Source: Actinoplanes octamycinicus (lineage in GTDB: Bacteria; Actinomycetota; Actinomycetes; Mycobacteriales; Micromonosporaceae). Taken from it: DNA of 64,000 nucleotides. The notes under the pieces are model-generated. The model was not told where the DNA came from. It saw nothing but the letters and a program-made list of their open reading frames with translations, and did no database searches. Shown in pieces: positions 35,863-47,417 of the stretch (position 1 is its first letter; each line of letters begins with the position of its first letter). The stretch covers positions 8,723,501 through 8,787,500 of the forward strand of contig NZ_JACHNB010000001.1 in the NCBI RefSeq assembly GCF_014205225.1, given 5' to 3'. The translations under genes were made by a program, and so were the position numbers.

Positions 35863-36813
35863 ATGAACCTGGAGCTGCGGCATCTGAAGGTGGTCTGCGC
35901 CATCGCGGAGACCGGCAGCGTCACCAAGGCCGCGTCACAACTCGGCCTGGCCCAACCCGCGCTCACCGCCCAACTGCAGCGGATCGAGCGGACGCTGGGC
36001 GGACCGCTGTTCGACCGGGACCGGCGCGGCGCCCGCCCCACCGCGCTCGGCGAGCTGGTGCTGTCCCGGGCCCGGGTGCTGCTGCCGGCGATGAAGGGTC
36101 TGCAGGACGAGGCGGCCCGGCTCGCGGCCGGCGGCAGCCAGCAGCTCAGCCGCTACCGGATGGGCGCGATCGGCGGCCCGGTCTTCGCCCACCTGCTGCA
36201 CCGGCTCTCCGCCGACCAGCCCGAGGCGCAGATCTCCACCTACGCGTCCTACTACGTCGACGAGCTGGCCACCATGGTGCTCAACGGCAAGCTGGACTTC
36301 GCCCAGGTCGGGGTCTGCGGCGACGCGCTGCCCTCGGCCGACTACGGCCTGGTCTGGGACACCATCGCGGTGGACGCGGTCTGCGTGCTGATGCGCGAGG
36401 ACCATCCGCAGGCCAAGGGCACCGAGGTCGACCTGGCCGAGATGGCCTCCGAGCAGTGGTCCGCGGCGGCCGGCGACGGCTGCTTCGAGACCTGCTTCGC
36501 GGCCGCCTGCGCCCGGTCCGGCTTCACCCCGCGCCGCGTCCTCGAGACCGACGCCCGGGCCTGCATCGACATGGTCGAGCTGGGCGTGGCGATCGGGCTG
36601 TGCCAGCCGACCTTCCGCCCACCGGCGGGCCTCACCACCCGCCCGCTCAAGGGGGCGCCGCTGCGCTGGCGGCTGCTGCTCGGCTGGCACCCGGAGTCAC
36701 CGGCCGCCCGGTTCGCGCCGAAGGTGCTGGAGCTGGCCCGCGAGGCGTACCAGGACGTCATCGCCCGCAACGAGGGCTATGTCGAATGGACCCGCGAGCA
36801 AGCAGCGGCGTGA
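35863..36813 (+). CDS. LysR-family transcriptional regulator
   Basis: A 316-residue regulator. The winged HTH is at 1-60 (LRHLKVVCAIAETGSVTKAA then LGLAQPALTAQLQRIE). The LysR substrate-binding domain runs from about 90 to 300 and contains several Cys residues (about six between 150 and 225), unusual for the family and possibly redox-related. Actinobacterial members of this branch are often orphan regulators. No obvious divergent target gene is present. Confidence 0.92.
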   Translation: MNLELRHLKVVCAIAETGSVTKAASQLGLAQPALTAQLQRIERTLGGPLFDRDRRGARPTALGELVLSRARVLLPAMKGLQDEAARLAAGGSQQLSRYRMGAIGGPVFAHLLHRLSADQPEAQISTYASYYVDELATMVLNGKLDFAQVGVCGDALPSADYGLVWDTIAVDAVCVLMREDHPQAKGTEVDLAEMASEQWSAAAGDGCFETCFAAACARSGFTPRRVLETDARACIDMVELGVAIGLCQPTFRPPAGLTTRPLKGAPLRWRLLLGWHPESPAARFAPKVLELAREAYQDVIARNEGYVEWTREQAAA

Positions 36814-36898
36814 CCGTCGCACCCTCCGGAAAATCAAGATCAAGTTCATCATTGACGCAGGTCCGCTCGGGTGCGGATCGCATGCTCCCGCGCGGGAC

Positions 36899-36945
36899 GG
36901 GCGGGCTGATCTGGCCGCTGCGCGTCCAGGGCGATCAGCCCGCCC
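36899..36945 (+). terminator. Hairpin after the LysR gene
   Basis: Perfect 13-bp arms GGGCGGGCTGATC/GATCAGCCCGCCC around a 21-nt loop, about 85 bp after the LysR stop. Confidence 0.65.
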
Positions 36946-36975
36946 TTCATTGCCCGTGGGTGGTCACGGAAAAGC

Positions 36976-37008
36976 AGAAGGGCACCGGACCGCGTCCGGT
37001 GCCCTTCT
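36976..37008 (-). terminator. Terminator of the ClpC-like gene
   Basis: A perfect 15-bp stem AGAAGGGCACCGGAC/GTCCGGTGCCCTTCT with a 3-nt loop, about 80 bp downstream of the ClpC-like stop. Confidence 0.85.
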
Positions 37009-37086
37009 CGAACTCGCTCAGCCCGTGACTTGGTCAGCGCATGCTCGTCCAGCGCACGCTCGTCCAGCCCTCGGCTCGCGCCATGC

Positions 37087-39696
<2,610 letters not shown>

Positions 39697-39837
39697 CAGT
39701 CTCTCTTCTCCTGGTACTTCCACCAGCGGCGACATCCGGCCTACCCGGGGTCGGGAGCCGCAAACGCCCGCCGCCGCTTGTTAGAAGCGCGTGAGGCGGT
39801 GCGGCGATTCCCGATTTCCGCGAAAAGTTGATACGGG

Positions 39838-39843
39838 TAGGCT
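39838..39843 (+). promoter_or_regulatory. Leaderless -10 box of the NYN/PIN-like gene
   Basis: TAGGCT is followed by 6 nt and ATG at 39850. It supports the long form of the protein. Confidence 0.6.
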
Positions 39844-39849
39844 CAACTT

Positions 39850-40806
39850 ATGTCCGCACCCCAGGAACCCGCCTCCGGCTCCCTGGCGCCGGTCTTCCGG
39901 GAACCCGCCTTCCCCGAACCCCCGCCCGTGTCTCCGGAGTCCCCGTTTCAGGGAGCCACATCACCCCTGCCCGTGTCCGGCGAACCGGAGTCTCCCCCGA
40001 CATCCGCACCCTCCCCGGATCCGGAATCCGCCACTCCCGGCCCAGCAGCCGCCCCCGCTTCCCGACCCGCCTCTTCCCGCGCCTCCTCCTCGCAAGCGGC
40101 TTCCTCGCGCGCGGGCTCTTCCCCCACGCCCGCCCGCGCCGCTTCCTCGGGTGCGGACCCCTCCCCCACGCCTTCCCGCGCCGCTTCTTCCTGCGCAGAC
40201 TCTCCCGCCACGTCCTCTCGCGCCGCTTCTTCCGGCGCAGACTCTCCCGCCACCTCTTCCCGCGCCGCTTCCTCTCCGGCAGACACTTCCCCCACGCCCT
40301 CCCGGGCAGGGTCCCCCGCCGCACGCCCCTCCTCGGCCGGCGGCTTTGACGCCCGCTCCTCCCGCGCCGGCTCGGAGGCTGCGTCCGAGCCGGAGGCGGC
40401 GCCCGCTCCGGAGCCGGTGTCCGGGGGCTCCCCGATCCCGCTGGTGATCGTCGACGGCGCGAACGTGGTCGGTTCCGTCCCGGACGGCTGGTGGCGCGAC
40501 CGCGCCGGCGCCGCCATCCGGCTCCGGGACAGCCTCGCGCCGCTCCCCACCACCGGCCTGCCGGGGCTCCCCGCGCCGATCGAGGTGGTCCTGGTGGTCG
40601 AGGGCAAAGCCCGGGACATCCCGCAGGCGCCGTCCGGCATCCGGATCGAACGTGCCTCCGGCTCGGGCGACGACAAAATCATCGACCTGGTCCGCGCCGA
40701 AGCGGCCAGCCGCCCCATCGTGGTGGTGACCGCCGACCGTGGCCTGCGCTCCCGGGCGATCGACCTCGGCGCCGAGATCCGCGGCCCGTCCTCGGTCCCC
40801 CGCTAG
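39850..40806 (+). CDS. NYN/PIN-like domain protein with long disordered N-terminal extension
   Basis: A 318-residue protein. Only the last about 125 residues look folded: PLVIVDGANVVGSVPDGWW (acidic active-site strand), VVLVVEGKARDIP, then GSGDDKIIDLVRAEA and VVTADRGLRSRAIDLGAEI. This is the PIN/NYN ribonuclease-like pattern with Asp residues in place. The first about 193 residues are almost only Ala, Ser, Pro, Thr, Arg and Glu, with repeats of types SSRAASSGADS and SPATSSRAASS. Typical relatives consist of the folded part alone. The leaderless promoter before ATG 39850 supports translation of the extension; internal GTGs near 40420 or 40443 would give the short form. Confidence 0.75.
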   Translation: MSAPQEPASGSLAPVFREPAFPEPPPVSPESPFQGATSPLPVSGEPESPPTSAPSPDPESATPGPAAAPASRPASSRASSSQAASSRAGSSPTPARAASSGADPSPTPSRAASSCADSPATSSRAASSGADSPATSSRAASSPADTSPTPSRAGSPAARPSSAGGFDARSSRAGSEAASEPEAAPAPEPVSGGSPIPLVIVDGANVVGSVPDGWWRDRAGAAIRLRDSLAPLPTTGLPGLPAPIEVVLVVEGKARDIPQAPSGIRIERASGSGDDKIIDLVRAEAASRPIVVVTADRGLRSRAIDLGAEIRGPSSVPR

Positions 40807-41640
40807 CCACACGACGCCGCAACCAGCGCCGACCGCCACTGCCGAGCCCACGCCACCTCGCGCCGACGCCAGCGTCCCTTCCGCGCCCAGCCCCGCTCGG
40901 TCCACACCCCTCGTCCAGCGCCGCACGGCCAACAACCCTCGCGCCCATACGCCGCACCCAGCACCGCTCGCTGCGCCACGCGTCCAGCGCCGCTCGCTCA
41001 GCGCCCCTCGCTCAACATCCCTCGCCCATGCCGCTCGTCCAACACCCCCCGGCGCCGCACCACTCTGTCCGGTCCGGCGGCCAGGCAGCGCCCTGGGGCA
41101 TTGGGGCCCCTGGGCAGCGCCGTGGCTCGGCGTCGGCGTCGCGCAAGGGTTGGCTACGGCGCGGGACGGGCCGGGACAGCACCCGTGCCCGAAGCCAGCG
41201 CCGCGGCCCGGCGTGGGTCGTCGGACCGGGGCGTGGCAGGCGCCGCGGCCCGAGGCAGCACCGTGACCGCCGGAAGCACCGTGGCCCGGCGTGGCTTGTC
41301 GCGCCAGGAAGCGGCAGGCGCCGTGGGCCGAGGCAGCGTGGCCAACGCAGCACCACGGCCGGCGTGGGGTTGGCGCGCGGGGACGGGACGGGCAGCCCCG
41401 GGCCGGCGTAGGCCAGCGCAGTGCCGCGGTAGAAGCAGTGCAGCGCCGCGGCCCAGGGCAGCGCCGCGGCCCAGGGCAGCGGCGTGGCCCGAAGGCAGCG
41501 GCGTGACCCGAGGGCAGCGGCGTGGCCAGAGGGGAGATTGTCGAGCGAGGCTGGGCGGCGTGAGGGGTGCGGCGCGGGGCTGCGGGGCAGGGTGGTCAGG
41601 CGTTCGGGTGGGGGTGGCGGCTGCCGGGAAGTCGGCATGA
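40807..41640. repeat. Low-complexity intergenic repeats
   Basis: These 830 bp contain many degenerate copies of short words such as CGCCGCTCGCTC (40920-41010) and CAGCGCCGCGGCCC or CGTGGCCCGGCGTGG (41190-41520), with local inverted copies. Frames are open on both strands but codon use is uninformative, and no ribosome site or family motif is present. I see no gene. A CATGATCCACAATGG word near 41637 resembles the GTGATCCAC repeats at 2.6-2.8 kb. Confidence 0.65.
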
Positions 41641-41776
41641 TCCACAATGGACGGGGTAAGAAACAGGGTGTCACCAGGGCGATCATTGGTGTCGATCGTC
41701 GGACTGGTGGTGCGTCTTTTGTGTCAGTGATGGGCAAAAGGGCGCGGCCCGGGCGGGCGGGTCCCGAGCTGGGCGT

Positions 41777-41782
41777 TAGGCT
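41777..41782 (+). promoter_or_regulatory. Probable -10 box of the four-gene FtsK/EccC-like cassette
   Basis: TAGGCT, as in the other promoters of this window, but here 37 nt before the GTG start. The leader would be about 30 nt and carry the AGGAGG ribosome site at 41806-41811. Confidence 0.5.
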
Positions 41783-41819
41783 GTGTCGCAAGTGGGTTGA
41801 GTTACAGGAGGCCGAACGG

Positions 41820-42080
41820 GTGGCCAGTGTCGCCGAGGTCAGAGCGGCTGTGGACGCCGCGCTCCAGCAGGTGAACGAGGGGCAGGCGGCGATACAGGCG
41901 GCTCGTGAGAAGCTCGGCGAGGCCCAGCAGAGCCTGGCCGCGGCGCTCGACGGCAGCGCGCACGACGCCGTGGACACGGCCAAGGCGTCGCTGTCGCAGG
42001 CCGATCAGCAGCTCGAGGAATGCCTGACCGCCACGCTGGTCGCGGTCGAGGCCGCCCAGACCTACACGGCGACGCTCTGA
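41820..42080 (+). CDS. Small helical-hairpin protein of the FtsK/EccC-like cassette
   Basis: An 86-residue protein predicted as two long helices: about 4-44 (VAEVRAAVDAALQQVNEGQA then AIQAAREKLGEAQQ) and 50-82, joined by a turn near DGSAHD. Size and helix-turn-helix hairpin form are like WXG100/ESX substrates, but no WXG motif is present. GTG 41820 follows AGGAGG by 8 nt. It is the first gene of four, 4 bp ahead of the next. A similar small-protein family (possibly DUF6244, from memory) is common in Micromonosporaceae. Confidence 0.75.
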   Translation: MASVAEVRAAVDAALQQVNEGQAAIQAAREKLGEAQQSLAAALDGSAHDAVDTAKASLSQADQQLEECLTATLVAVEAAQTYTATL

Positions 42081-42084
42081 CGCG

Positions 42085-42987
42085 ATGTCGCTGCTGCAGG
42101 AACTCGGCGCCCGGCTCCGGGCCGCCTCCGACGAGCTACCCGACGGTCTGGTCGTCGCCGCGCTGGAGAAACTGCGCAGCGCCACCGAGATCCTGAACTG
42201 GGTGCGCGAGGCGTCGGAGCACAAGATGGGCGTGCCCGAGCTCGGCAATGCCACCGAGCACGCGGAGCGCGCCGCCGCCGCGCTGCGTCTCGCGGAGGAC
42301 GCGATCGAGAGCTATCTGGCCGCGCTCGGGCTGGGCGGCGACCCGGGGCGCCCGCAGGGTCAGGACTGGCGCGCCGCGCTGCGACCGGACCCGGAGCCGG
42401 AGCGTCCCGCCGAGCCCGGCGGCCAGCCGCCGGTGGAGCGGCTCGGCCCGTGGTGGCAGGAGCGGGTCGCCCAGCTGACCGGCGAGCCCGTGCCCAAAGA
42501 TCAGAAGGAGTCCGGGCCGGACCGGGCGACCACCGCCGAGCTGCTGCGCCGGGTCGCCGCCGGGGTGCGGGCCGGGGACCGCGCCCGGCTCGGCCGGGAG
42601 CTGCACGCGGTGACCGCGTCGACCGGGCTCGGCCTGTCCGCGGTCACCCCGCCGGTGCTGCACCGGCTAGCCGGCGACCTGCTCGGGCACGAGCCCCGGC
42701 CGGAGGACGTGCCCCGGTTGCGGACCGCCGCCGAGAGCCGGGTCCGGGCGCTGCTGCCGGGCACCTCACCGGCCGTGCTGGAGACGCTGATCGACCGGAT
42801 CTGCCGGGTTCCGGCGCCGCAGCAGGGTCACCGGCCGGCCGGGCATCCGGCGGACAACGCGGTGACCGCGAGCGTGCTGACCGGGGTGTTGCTGGCCCGG
42901 CTGGGCCGGGACGCGGAGGCGCTCGACCCGGACGCGCCGGAGCCGGTCCGCCCGCCCCGCGCCGAGGCCGGTGAGCAGCGCCGATGA
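42085..42987 (+). CDS. Helical protein of unknown function, second gene of the FtsK/EccC-like cassette
   Basis: A 300-residue soluble protein. The N-terminal 85 residues are helical (LLQELGARLRAASDELP, NATEHAERAAAALRLAEDA) and resemble a helical-hairpin bundle. A Pro/Glu/Arg linker spans 90-150. A second helical part (about 150-280) contains RATTAELLRRVAAGVRAGD and TSPAVLETLIDRICRV. No catalytic motif, signal peptide or TM segment. Its location suggests a substrate, adaptor or chaperone for the ATPase encoded 39 bp downstream; this is inference. Confidence 0.8.
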   Translation: MSLLQELGARLRAASDELPDGLVVAALEKLRSATEILNWVREASEHKMGVPELGNATEHAERAAAALRLAEDAIESYLAALGLGGDPGRPQGQDWRAALRPDPEPERPAEPGGQPPVERLGPWWQERVAQLTGEPVPKDQKESGPDRATTAELLRRVAAGVRAGDRARLGRELHAVTASTGLGLSAVTPPVLHRLAGDLLGHEPRPEDVPRLRTAAESRVRALLPGTSPAVLETLIDRICRVPAPQQGHRPAGHPADNAVTASVLTGVLLARLGRDAEALDPDAPEPVRPPRAEAGEQRR

Positions 42988-43026
42988 TGCCACGGGGTTG
43001 GACAACTGCGACGATGCCGGCGGGTC

Positions 43027-45735
43027 ATGGCTGATTCCACCAAACAGCAGGTCATGGAGATCCGGGCCGGGCTGTCACACGCGCTCGGGGCCGCGGAGAC
43101 CGCTCTCGCCCGCGCCCAGCGGGAGGCGGACGCGGCGCTCGCGCGCCTCGACCGGATCACCGCGGCGGCCGGCAGCCGGCGGCGCAAGCTGGCCGAGGCG
43201 CGGGACAAGCGGCTGCGGTCGATCACCGAGTGGCACGACACCGAGCTGAGCGCGTTGTCCGGGGCGGCGGCCGGGGCCGCTGACCGGGCGGCGCCGGGCG
43301 CGGCCGGCGAGCCGTGGCACTCGTTCGAGGCGACGCCGTTGCCGCGGGCCGCGGAGCTGCGGGTCGGGCGGTTGCTGCTGCCCACCGCGCCGGGTCCGGC
43401 CGATCAGCCGGCCGAGCCGGGGCGGCCCTGGCAGTGGGACGCCTCGTCGGCCCCGCCGGAGTCGCCGGAGGTGCCGGCGCTGGTGGAGCTGCTCGACCAC
43501 GGGCACGTCGTGGTGCACGGCGACCGGAGACTCGGCGACGACGTGGTGGCCGGGCTGCTGCTGCGCGCGCTGGGCACCAGCGCGCCGGGCACCGTGCAGG
43601 TGATCGGCTACGACCCGGAGCACCTGGGGGGCGGGCTGGCCGGGTTCGCCGCGCTGGCCCCGGTCCGGGTGCTCACCTTCGTCCCGCCGAACGGGCTGGG
43701 CAGTCTCCTCGACGAGCTGGTCGAGCACGTCCGGCGGATCAACGAGACGGTCCTGGCCGGGGAGTTCTCGTCGCTGCGGGAGCTGCACGCGGCCACCAAG
43801 CGGCGGCCCGAGCCGTGGCGGGTGGCGGTGCTGCTCGGCGCCGGCGAGCTGAACCGGCACGAGCGCGTCCAGCTGGACCGGCTGCTGCGTACCGGCGCGG
43901 CCTGCGGCGTGCACCTGATCGTGCACGGGCTGGCCGTGGAGCCGGGTCCGGGGATCGAGTTCGTCACCGCGGCGCCCGGGGAGGAGGCGCGGATCGGCAG
44001 TGCCGGGGACCTTCCGGTCCGGCTGGATCCGGGCCCGCCGCCGGCGATCCTGACCGCCACCTGCCGGCAGATCGCCGAGGCGGTGGCCGCCGGCCCGGCC
44101 CCGGTGGCGCTGGACAGCCTGCTGCCGGATCCGGCGCAGGAGTGGCGGGAGAGTTCGGCGACCGGGTTGACCGCGCCGCTCGGCGACAGCCCGCAGGGCA
44201 CCCGGGTGCAGGTGACGCTCAGCGACTACCCGCCGCACGCGCTGATCGCCGGCCCGTCCGGCACCGGCAAGACCAACCTGATCTATGCCTGGATGGGCGC
44301 CCTGGCCGCCCGCTACTCCCCCGCCGAGCTGGCGTTCTACCTGCTCGACTTCAAGGAGGGGGTGTCCTTCGCCCGGTTCGCGCCGGGCCGCCGGGACCAG
44401 AGCTGGTTGCCGCACGTCCGGCTGGTCGGGGTGAACGTGAACACCGACCGGGAGTTCGGCCTGGCCCTGCTCCGGTTCCTCGGGGCCGAGCTGCGCCGCC
44501 GGGCGGACGCGGCGAAGCAGCACGAGGTGACCAACCTGGCCGAGCTGCGCGCCGAGGACCCGACCGGGGTGTGGCCGCGGATCGTCGCGGTGGTCGACGA
44601 GTTCCAGGTGCTGCTGGCCGGCCGGGACGCGGTCACCACCGAGGCCGTCGACCTGCTCGAGGACCTGGCCCGGCGGGGCCGGTCGCAGGGCATCCATCTG
44701 ATCCTGGCCAGCCAGGACATCTCCGGCATCGAGGCGCTGTGGGGCCGGCCGGCGCTGGTCGCCCAGTTCACCCTGCGGATCGCGCTGCCCCGGGCCCGCC
44801 GGGTGCTGGCCGAGCAGAACTCGGCGGCCGACTCGCTGCAGCGCTACCACGCGGTGGTCAACTCGGATTCCGGCGCGGCCGAGGCCAACCAGATCGTCCG
44901 GGTGCCGGCTGCCGGTGACCGGGAGCAGTGGAGCGCGTTGCAGCATCGGCTGTGGCGCAAGTTGCCGCCCGGCGAGCTGCCGCCCCGGCTGTTCGACGGT
45001 GACGTGCAGCCCAAGCTGGAGAACAGCCCGGACTTCCGGGCGCTGGTGGCGGAGGACTCGCCGGCCCCGGTGGCGCTGCTCGGCGAGACGATCGACGTGA
45101 TGTCCCGGTCGGCGCGGACCGTGCTGCGCCGCGCGCCGGGGCGCAACCTGGCGGTGCTCGGCACCCGGGTGGAGGAGGCGTGCGCGGTGCTGGCCACCGC
45201 CGGCCGGTCGCTCGCGGCGCAGTTCCAGCGGGACGGGGCGCGGTTCTCGATCGCCTGCTTCGATCAGGACGCCCAGTCGTACGCCGAAGCTCTGCACGCC
45301 CGGATCCCGGACTGCGGCTGGTACGACGCGTCGAACGTCGACTGGCTGCTGGAGGACGCCGCCGCCGAGTCGACCGCGGCCTGGCCCGCCGACCGCCCGC
45401 ATTTCCTCCTGCTCTACGCGGCGGACGCGCTGCCCGGCGGCAAGGCGGCGCTGGACCAGCTGCGGACGGTGCTGCGCCAGGGCCCGGAGCGGCGGCTGCA
45501 CGTGCTGGGCTGGTGGCGCGGGGCCGGGCTGCTGCGGGACACGCTCGGCGGGCAGGGTTCCCGGACCGACCCGATCGGCGCCTGGGTGGCGCTCGACGTG
45601 CACGGCAGCGAGCTGGCGCCGTACTATCCCGGGGCCGGCGCGCCGAACTGGTACCCGCGGCCGTGGCGGGCGCTGCATTTCGACCGCTCGGTGCACCGCG
45701 GCGCCGAGGTGATGATCCCCTACGGTGCCTCATGA
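43027..45735 (+). CDS. FtsK/SpoIIIE-domain ATPase with EccC-like triple-module layout
   Basis: A 902-residue soluble protein. An N-terminal coiled coil (about 8-80) precedes three RecA-like regions. Region 1 (about 150-300) has HGHVVVHGDRRLGDD at the P-loop position and VAVLLGAGELNRHE at the Walker B position. Region 2 (about 390-640) is a complete FtsK domain with GPSGTGKT at 409-416, LLDFKEGVSF, VVDEF near 522-526 and LILASQD. Region 3 (about 690-880) has GRNLAVLGTR at about 705 and FLLLYAADAL. Only the middle P-loop is intact. EccC motors of type VII secretion also carry serial FtsK-type modules, but with N-terminal TM helices that are absent here. The ATGA overlap with the next gene couples it to a membrane protein. 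Confidence 0.88.
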   Translation: MADSTKQQVMEIRAGLSHALGAAETALARAQREADAALARLDRITAAAGSRRRKLAEARDKRLRSITEWHDTELSALSGAAAGAADRAAPGAAGEPWHSFEATPLPRAAELRVGRLLLPTAPGPADQPAEPGRPWQWDASSAPPESPEVPALVELLDHGHVVVHGDRRLGDDVVAGLLLRALGTSAPGTVQVIGYDPEHLGGGLAGFAALAPVRVLTFVPPNGLGSLLDELVEHVRRINETVLAGEFSSLRELHAATKRRPEPWRVAVLLGAGELNRHERVQLDRLLRTGAACGVHLIVHGLAVEPGPGIEFVTAAPGEEARIGSAGDLPVRLDPGPPPAILTATCRQIAEAVAAGPAPVALDSLLPDPAQEWRESSATGLTAPLGDSPQGTRVQVTLSDYPPHALIAGPSGTGKTNLIYAWMGALAARYSPAELAFYLLDFKEGVSFARFAPGRRDQSWLPHVRLVGVNVNTDREFGLALLRFLGAELRRRADAAKQHEVTNLAELRAEDPTGVWPRIVAVVDEFQVLLAGRDAVTTEAVDLLEDLARRGRSQGIHLILASQDISGIEALWGRPALVAQFTLRIALPRARRVLAEQNSAADSLQRYHAVVNSDSGAAEANQIVRVPAAGDREQWSALQHRLWRKLPPGELPPRLFDGDVQPKLENSPDFRALVAEDSPAPVALLGETIDVMSRSARTVLRRAPGRNLAVLGTRVEEACAVLATAGRSLAAQFQRDGARFSIACFDQDAQSYAEALHARIPDCGWYDASNVDWLLEDAAAESTAAWPADRPHFLLLYAADALPGGKAALDQLRTVLRQGPERRLHVLGWWRGAGLLRDTLGGQGSRTDPIGAWVALDVHGSELAPYYPGAGAPNWYPRPWRALHFDRSVHRGAEVMIPYGAS

Positions 45736-46436
45736 GCGAACTGCAACCGGCCGACTTCGAGCGGGCCGACTACCGGACCGTCCTGCGCCGGCTGACCACG
45801 CTCGACCAGCGGGCCGCCGACCTGCGAGCCGAGGCGGTCGAGTGGCACGCCGAGCAGCGGGCGGCCGCCGACGAGCAGGTGGCGGCCGCCGAGGAGCAGG
45901 CCCGCGCGGCCCAGCGGGCGGTCCGCGCGGCGCAGCGTGACCTGGAGGAGGTCGACGCGCGGGCGGCCGGCCTGTGGGCGGAGTACGTGCACCGGGTCGG
46001 CCCGGTCGCCGAGCGGTTCGGCAAGCTGCCGCCGGCCAGCATCCCCCGGCAGCGGTCCGAGCTGGAGGCCGAGGACTACCTGGCCGAGGTGGAGAAAAAG
46101 GTGAAGTGGACGCCGCCGGCCCGGCCGATCACCTTCGGCGTCAAGGTGCTCTTCTGGATCTTCGGGCTGGCCGGGGGCATCGTCGGCGCCCTGCTGAACC
46201 AGGTGCTGCGGGACACCGGGGCGGTCTCCACCGGCGACTGGCACCAGGCGGCGCCGGTGGTGGCGCTGCTGGTGCTGCTGGCCTGCCCGGTGCTCGCCGT
46301 GGTCGGCGCGAAACTGGTGGCCGACCGGCGCAAGGTCGGCCTGGACACCGCGACCGTGGTCACCATCCTGGTGACCGGTCTGGTCACGGCGATGCTGCTG
46401 TTCACCGCCACGCAGTACGCGTCGGGCGGCCGCTAG
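45732..46436 (+). CDS. Coiled-coil membrane protein, fourth gene of the cassette
   Basis: A 234-residue protein. The first 90 residues are a charged coiled coil (LRRLTTLDQRAADLRAEA, QVAAAEEQARAAQRAVRAA). Three TM helices follow at about 137-162 (FGVKVLFWIFGLAGGIVGAL), 175-196 and 205-228. It overlaps the ATPase stop by 4 nt. It is an obvious candidate for the membrane anchor of the soluble ATPase through coiled-coil pairing, since both proteins carry one. Its stop codon shares the palindrome CTAG with the convergent small gene. Confidence 0.82.
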   Translation: MSELQPADFERADYRTVLRRLTTLDQRAADLRAEAVEWHAEQRAAADEQVAAAEEQARAAQRAVRAAQRDLEEVDARAAGLWAEYVHRVGPVAERFGKLPPASIPRQRSELEAEDYLAEVEKKVKWTPPARPITFGVKVLFWIFGLAGGIVGALLNQVLRDTGAVSTGDWHQAAPVVALLVLLACPVLAVVGAKLVADRRKVGLDTATVVTILVTGLVTAMLLFTATQYASGGR

Positions 46437-46618
46437 CGGGGTTTGGCCAGGCTGCGGCGGCGCTCGGCCTCCTCGACCAGGCCGGGCGGCACGTCCAGGT
46501 GGTCACCGGCGCCGTGCGCCTCGTCGTACTCCAGGTCGCCGCCGGATTCCCACTCGGGGCCGGCCTGCTCGCCCGGCGGGGCCAGGCGGGTGTCCGGCTC
46601 GTCGTTCGCGTCGGTCAT
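46433..46618 (-). CDS. Small acidic hypothetical protein
   Basis: A 61-residue soluble acidic protein (TDANDEPDTRLAPPGEQ, then HLDVPPGLVEEAERRR). Nearly all codons end in G or C, which supports a real gene. ATG 46618 is preceded by GAAGAC at close range. It is convergent with the cassette, both stops falling in CTAG (46433-46436), and divergent from the DUF72 gene. Function unknown. Confidence 0.6.
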   Translation of the reverse strand: MTDANDEPDTRLAPPGEQAGPEWESGGDLEYDEAHGAGDHLDVPPGLVEEAERRRSLAKPR

Positions 46619-46676
46619 GTCTTCGTTCTACCCCTGCCCCGGGCACAAAACCAGCGTTCCTGGGTATCCGGACAGA

Positions 46677-47417
46677 GTGCTGTGGATAGGAACGTCCGGA
46701 TGGCAGTACAAGGACTGGCGTGGTGGCCTCTACCCGGAGAAGCTGCCGCAGCGGCTCTGGCTGGAGCACTACGCGGGCCGGTACGCCACCGTCGAGGTGA
46801 ACAACGCGTTCTACCGGTTGCCCGAACGCACGACCTTCGAGCAGTGGCGGCAGCGTACCCCGGAGGGTTTCGTCGTGGCGGTGAAGATGAGCCGCTACCT
46901 GACCCACATCAAGCGGCTGCGCGAGCCGGCCGAGCCGGTGGCCCGGTTCCTGGACCGGGCGGCCGGGCTGGGCGACAAGCTCGGCCCGGTGCTGCTGCAG
47001 CTGCCGCCGAACCTTCGGGCTGACCTGGGCGCGCTGGACGAGACGCTGAGCCTGTTCCCCGGCGAGGTGCGGGTGGCGGTGGAGCCGCGGCATCCCAGCT
47101 GGTTCACGGCGGACTGCGAGAAGCTGCTGCGCCGCCACGGTGCGGCGCTGTGCTGGGCGGACCGGAAGGGCCGGCCGGTCACCCCGCTGTGGCGGACCGC
47201 CGATTTCGGCTATCTGCGGTTCCACGAGGGCGCTGCCCAGCCGTGGCCGCGTTACGGGCGGTCGGCGCTGCGGTCCTGGCTGGACCGGCTGGGCCCGGAC
47301 GGTTACGTCTACTTCAACAACGACCCGGGCGGGGCCGCGGTGATCGACGCGGACGCCTTCATCCGGCTGGCCGAACGCCGCGGGACGGCGGTCAGTCATC
47401 CCCCAGCAGTTCCATGA
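46677..47417 (+). CDS. DUF72-family protein (YecE-like)
   Basis: A 246-residue TIM-barrel-like protein. It begins LWIGTSGWQYKDWRGGLYPE and has YATVEVNNAFYRLP, FVVAVKMSRYLTHIKRL, LGPVLLQLPPN and YVYFNNDPGGAAV, all typical of DUF72. Activity is not established. The GTG start at 46677 places the conserved IGTSGW at the N-terminus. Its 3' end overlaps the convergent second DUF72 gene by 26 bp. Confidence 0.92.
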   Translation: MLWIGTSGWQYKDWRGGLYPEKLPQRLWLEHYAGRYATVEVNNAFYRLPERTTFEQWRQRTPEGFVVAVKMSRYLTHIKRLREPAEPVARFLDRAAGLGDKLGPVLLQLPPNLRADLGALDETLSLFPGEVRVAVEPRHPSWFTADCEKLLRRHGAALCWADRKGRPVTPLWRTADFGYLRFHEGAAQPWPRYGRSALRSWLDRLGPDGYVYFNNDPGGAAVIDADAFIRLAERRGTAVSHPPAVP

